The notes under the pieces were generated by a model. That model was given only the letters and a program-made list of their open reading frames with translations, was not told the origin of the DNA and did no database searches. Source: Pseudomonadota bacterium (GTDB lineage: Bacteria; Bdellovibrionota; Bacteriovoracia; Bacteriovoracales; Bacteriovoracaceae). From it: a DNA stretch of 6,904 nucleotides. The stretch spans positions 1 through 6,904 of the forward strand of contig JAJTIF010000167.1 of assembly GCA_021299675.1 (NCBI GenBank), read 5' to 3'. Positions 5,941 to 6,904 of this stretch are shown piece by piece (within the stretch, counting starts at the first letter, position 1; each line of letters begins with the position of its first letter). The position numbers and the translations under genes were made by a program.

Positions 5941-6904
5941 TTGAAGAAACTTTTGCTCTTACAGGCAGATTCTAAAACCTCCATTTTAGAACTTCTCTCT
6001 CGCGCCGACTTCCCTTCCCTATCCCAGCACAAAGTGGGAGAGGGGCCGCTTCGCCTCTGCCTGCTGGTGGAGACTCCCGAAGAGTTTGAGAAACTACGCC
6101 ACAAGATCAAAGAAGAAGTCCTCTCATCCAACTACGACTTCATCCTGCGAGAAGATTTTTGCTACTCTGAAGTCACGATCCTTGCCGAGCAGACAGCCTT
6201 TCTCTTTCCGGGCCAGGGCAGCCAGCACGTGCGTATGCTTGAGCACCTGCACTCTTATCCGGCCTTTCGCGAAAGCTTTCAGGCATCCCTTGAAAAACTC
6301 AAGCACCAGGGCTTAGAGCTCGAACACACCTACCAAGGTCTTCAAGCTGGAATCGATCAAACGGAGATGGCCCAGCCCCTTCTTGCCTGCGCCAACCTTG
6401 CCAGTCTTCGCCTGCTCGACAACTTGAACGTGCACGCAGCATTCAGCGCCGGCCACAGTTTTGGAGAGCTATGTGCTCTCACCCATAGTGAGCTCCTCAA
6501 CAGCGATGAACTGCTAGAGATCAGTGTCAAGCGAGGCCAGCTCATGAAAGAGGCGAACCTCGTCTCCGCGGGCAAGATGCTTGCTATCTTTGAGCGTGAT
6601 AACCGGGACTGGGAGCAACTCCACCAGAAGATCCTGGCCCTCGTCCCAAAGGCGCAAGATTGGCTGGCCAATATTAATTCACCCTCCCAGATCGTTTACT
6701 CCTCCACTGCAGAGAACATCCTGAAACTCTCTGAGCTCTGTCAGAGTCACCAGATCCGATCAACACTTCTAAGTGCATCCGCGGCCTTTCACTCCGAGCT
6801 CATGGCCCCTGCTGAGAAAAAATTTAAGCACTTTCTGCGCGACTATCTTCGCACTCCCAAAAAAGCCGCCAAGCACGTCGTCGCCTGTGACCCCGGGGCG
6901 CAGT
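5941..6904 (+). CDS. Acyltransferase of the malonyl-CoA:ACP / polyketide synthase type with KS-AT-like linker (partial, 3' end off window)
   Basis: 321 residues are visible; the frame is open from the stop at 5824-5826 to the window edge. The acyltransferase core starts with FLFPGQGSQ (87-95; oxyanion Gln92). It has GHSFGE with nucleophile Ser173, Arg198 in K-R-G-Q-L-M (equivalent to the carboxylate-binding Arg of FabD), NSPSQIVYS (246-254) and the catalytic His284 in A-A-F-H-S. Arg198 and the A-F-H-S motif favour malonyl units. The GHSFGEL form and the context resemble PKS/PfaA-type domains. Ahead of the core are about 86 residues (KKLLLLQADS..., then PLRLCLLVETPEEFEKL) resembling the KS-AT linker of type I synthases, although no ketosynthase precedes it. 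No in-frame ATG exists before 6235, which lies inside the core; TTG 5941 is chosen from the promoter and ribosome binding site. FabD itself normally starts just before the FPGQG motif, so housekeeping FabD is unlikely. Domains beyond the edge are unknown. Confidence 0.85.
   Translation, partial: MKKLLLLQADSKTSILELLSRADFPSLSQHKVGEGPLRLCLLVETPEEFEKLRHKIKEEVLSSNYDFILREDFCYSEVTILAEQTAFLFPGQGSQHVRMLEHLHSYPAFRESFQASLEKLKHQGLELEHTYQGLQAGIDQTEMAQPLLACANLASLRLLDNLNVHAAFSAGHSFGELCALTHSELLNSDELLEISVKRGQLMKEANLVSAGKMLAIFERDNRDWEQLHQKILALVPKAQDWLANINSPSQIVYSSTAENILKLSELCQSHQIRSTLLSASAAFHSELMAPAEKKFKHFLRDYLRTPKKAAKHVVACDPGAQ

Noticed and set aside
6086..6316. Short plus-strand frame overlapping the acyltransferase N-terminus
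   Set aside because: It is out of frame with the FPGQG acyltransferase motif, which proves the other frame is coding; the short frame has low-complexity Ser/Arg composition.
5941..6904. Calling the right-hand gene housekeeping fabD
   Set aside because: The roughly 86-residue linker-like N-terminal extension, the GHSFGEL form and the lack of neighbouring fab genes within the window argue for a PKS/PUFA-type acyltransferase, though the 3' end is unseen.

Overview
The window looks like chromosomal DNA of a Gram-negative (diderm) bacterium with roughly balanced base composition. It encodes a lipoprotein with a clear lipobox, a LolA-like periplasmic protein, an outer-membrane beta-barrel ending in Phe, and a MacB/LolD-type ABC transporter. 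The secreted lipoprotein methyltransferase and the envelope-rich gene set would suit a Bdellovibrionota or other delta-proteobacterium-like lineage, but that placement is an impression, not a demonstrated result. I see no RNA genes, insertion sequences, CRISPR arrays or phage genes. Coding density is very high: the only gaps are two short divergent promoter regions, at 369-447 and 5783-5940.

Layout. Positions 1-368 (minus) hold the 5' part of a lipoprotein with a class I SAM-dependent methyltransferase domain, running off the left edge. Divergent from it, 448-1242 and 1235-2512 (plus) form a tight pair: an exported LolA/RseB-fold 'outer membrane lipoprotein-sorting' protein, then a roughly 408-residue (mature) beta-barrel. 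Coming from the other side on the minus strand are an ABC ATPase (5782-5114) and a large tandem FtsX/MacB-type permease (5104-2498) with about ten membrane segments. The two pairs meet tail to tail, and the barrel and permease genes overlap by 15 bp. Divergent from the ATPase, 5941 to the right edge (plus) starts an acyltransferase of the malonyl-CoA:ACP / polyketide-synthase type. It appears to begin with a KS-AT-like linker and to use a TTG start behind a good sigma70-like promoter.

How the parts may work together (inference). ATPase and permease would form an inner-membrane type VII ABC machine of the LolCDE/MacB/YbbAP kind, which performs mechanical work or extraction on lipidic substrates at the periplasmic face. 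The LolA-fold protein could carry a hydrophobic cargo across the periplasm and the barrel could receive it at the outer membrane. The neighbouring acyltransferase, if it begins a polyketide/PUFA-like synthesis locus, suggests a specialised lipid or polyketide as cargo. The four transport genes occupy two converging transcription units rather than one operon, which is the most distinctive structural feature of the window.
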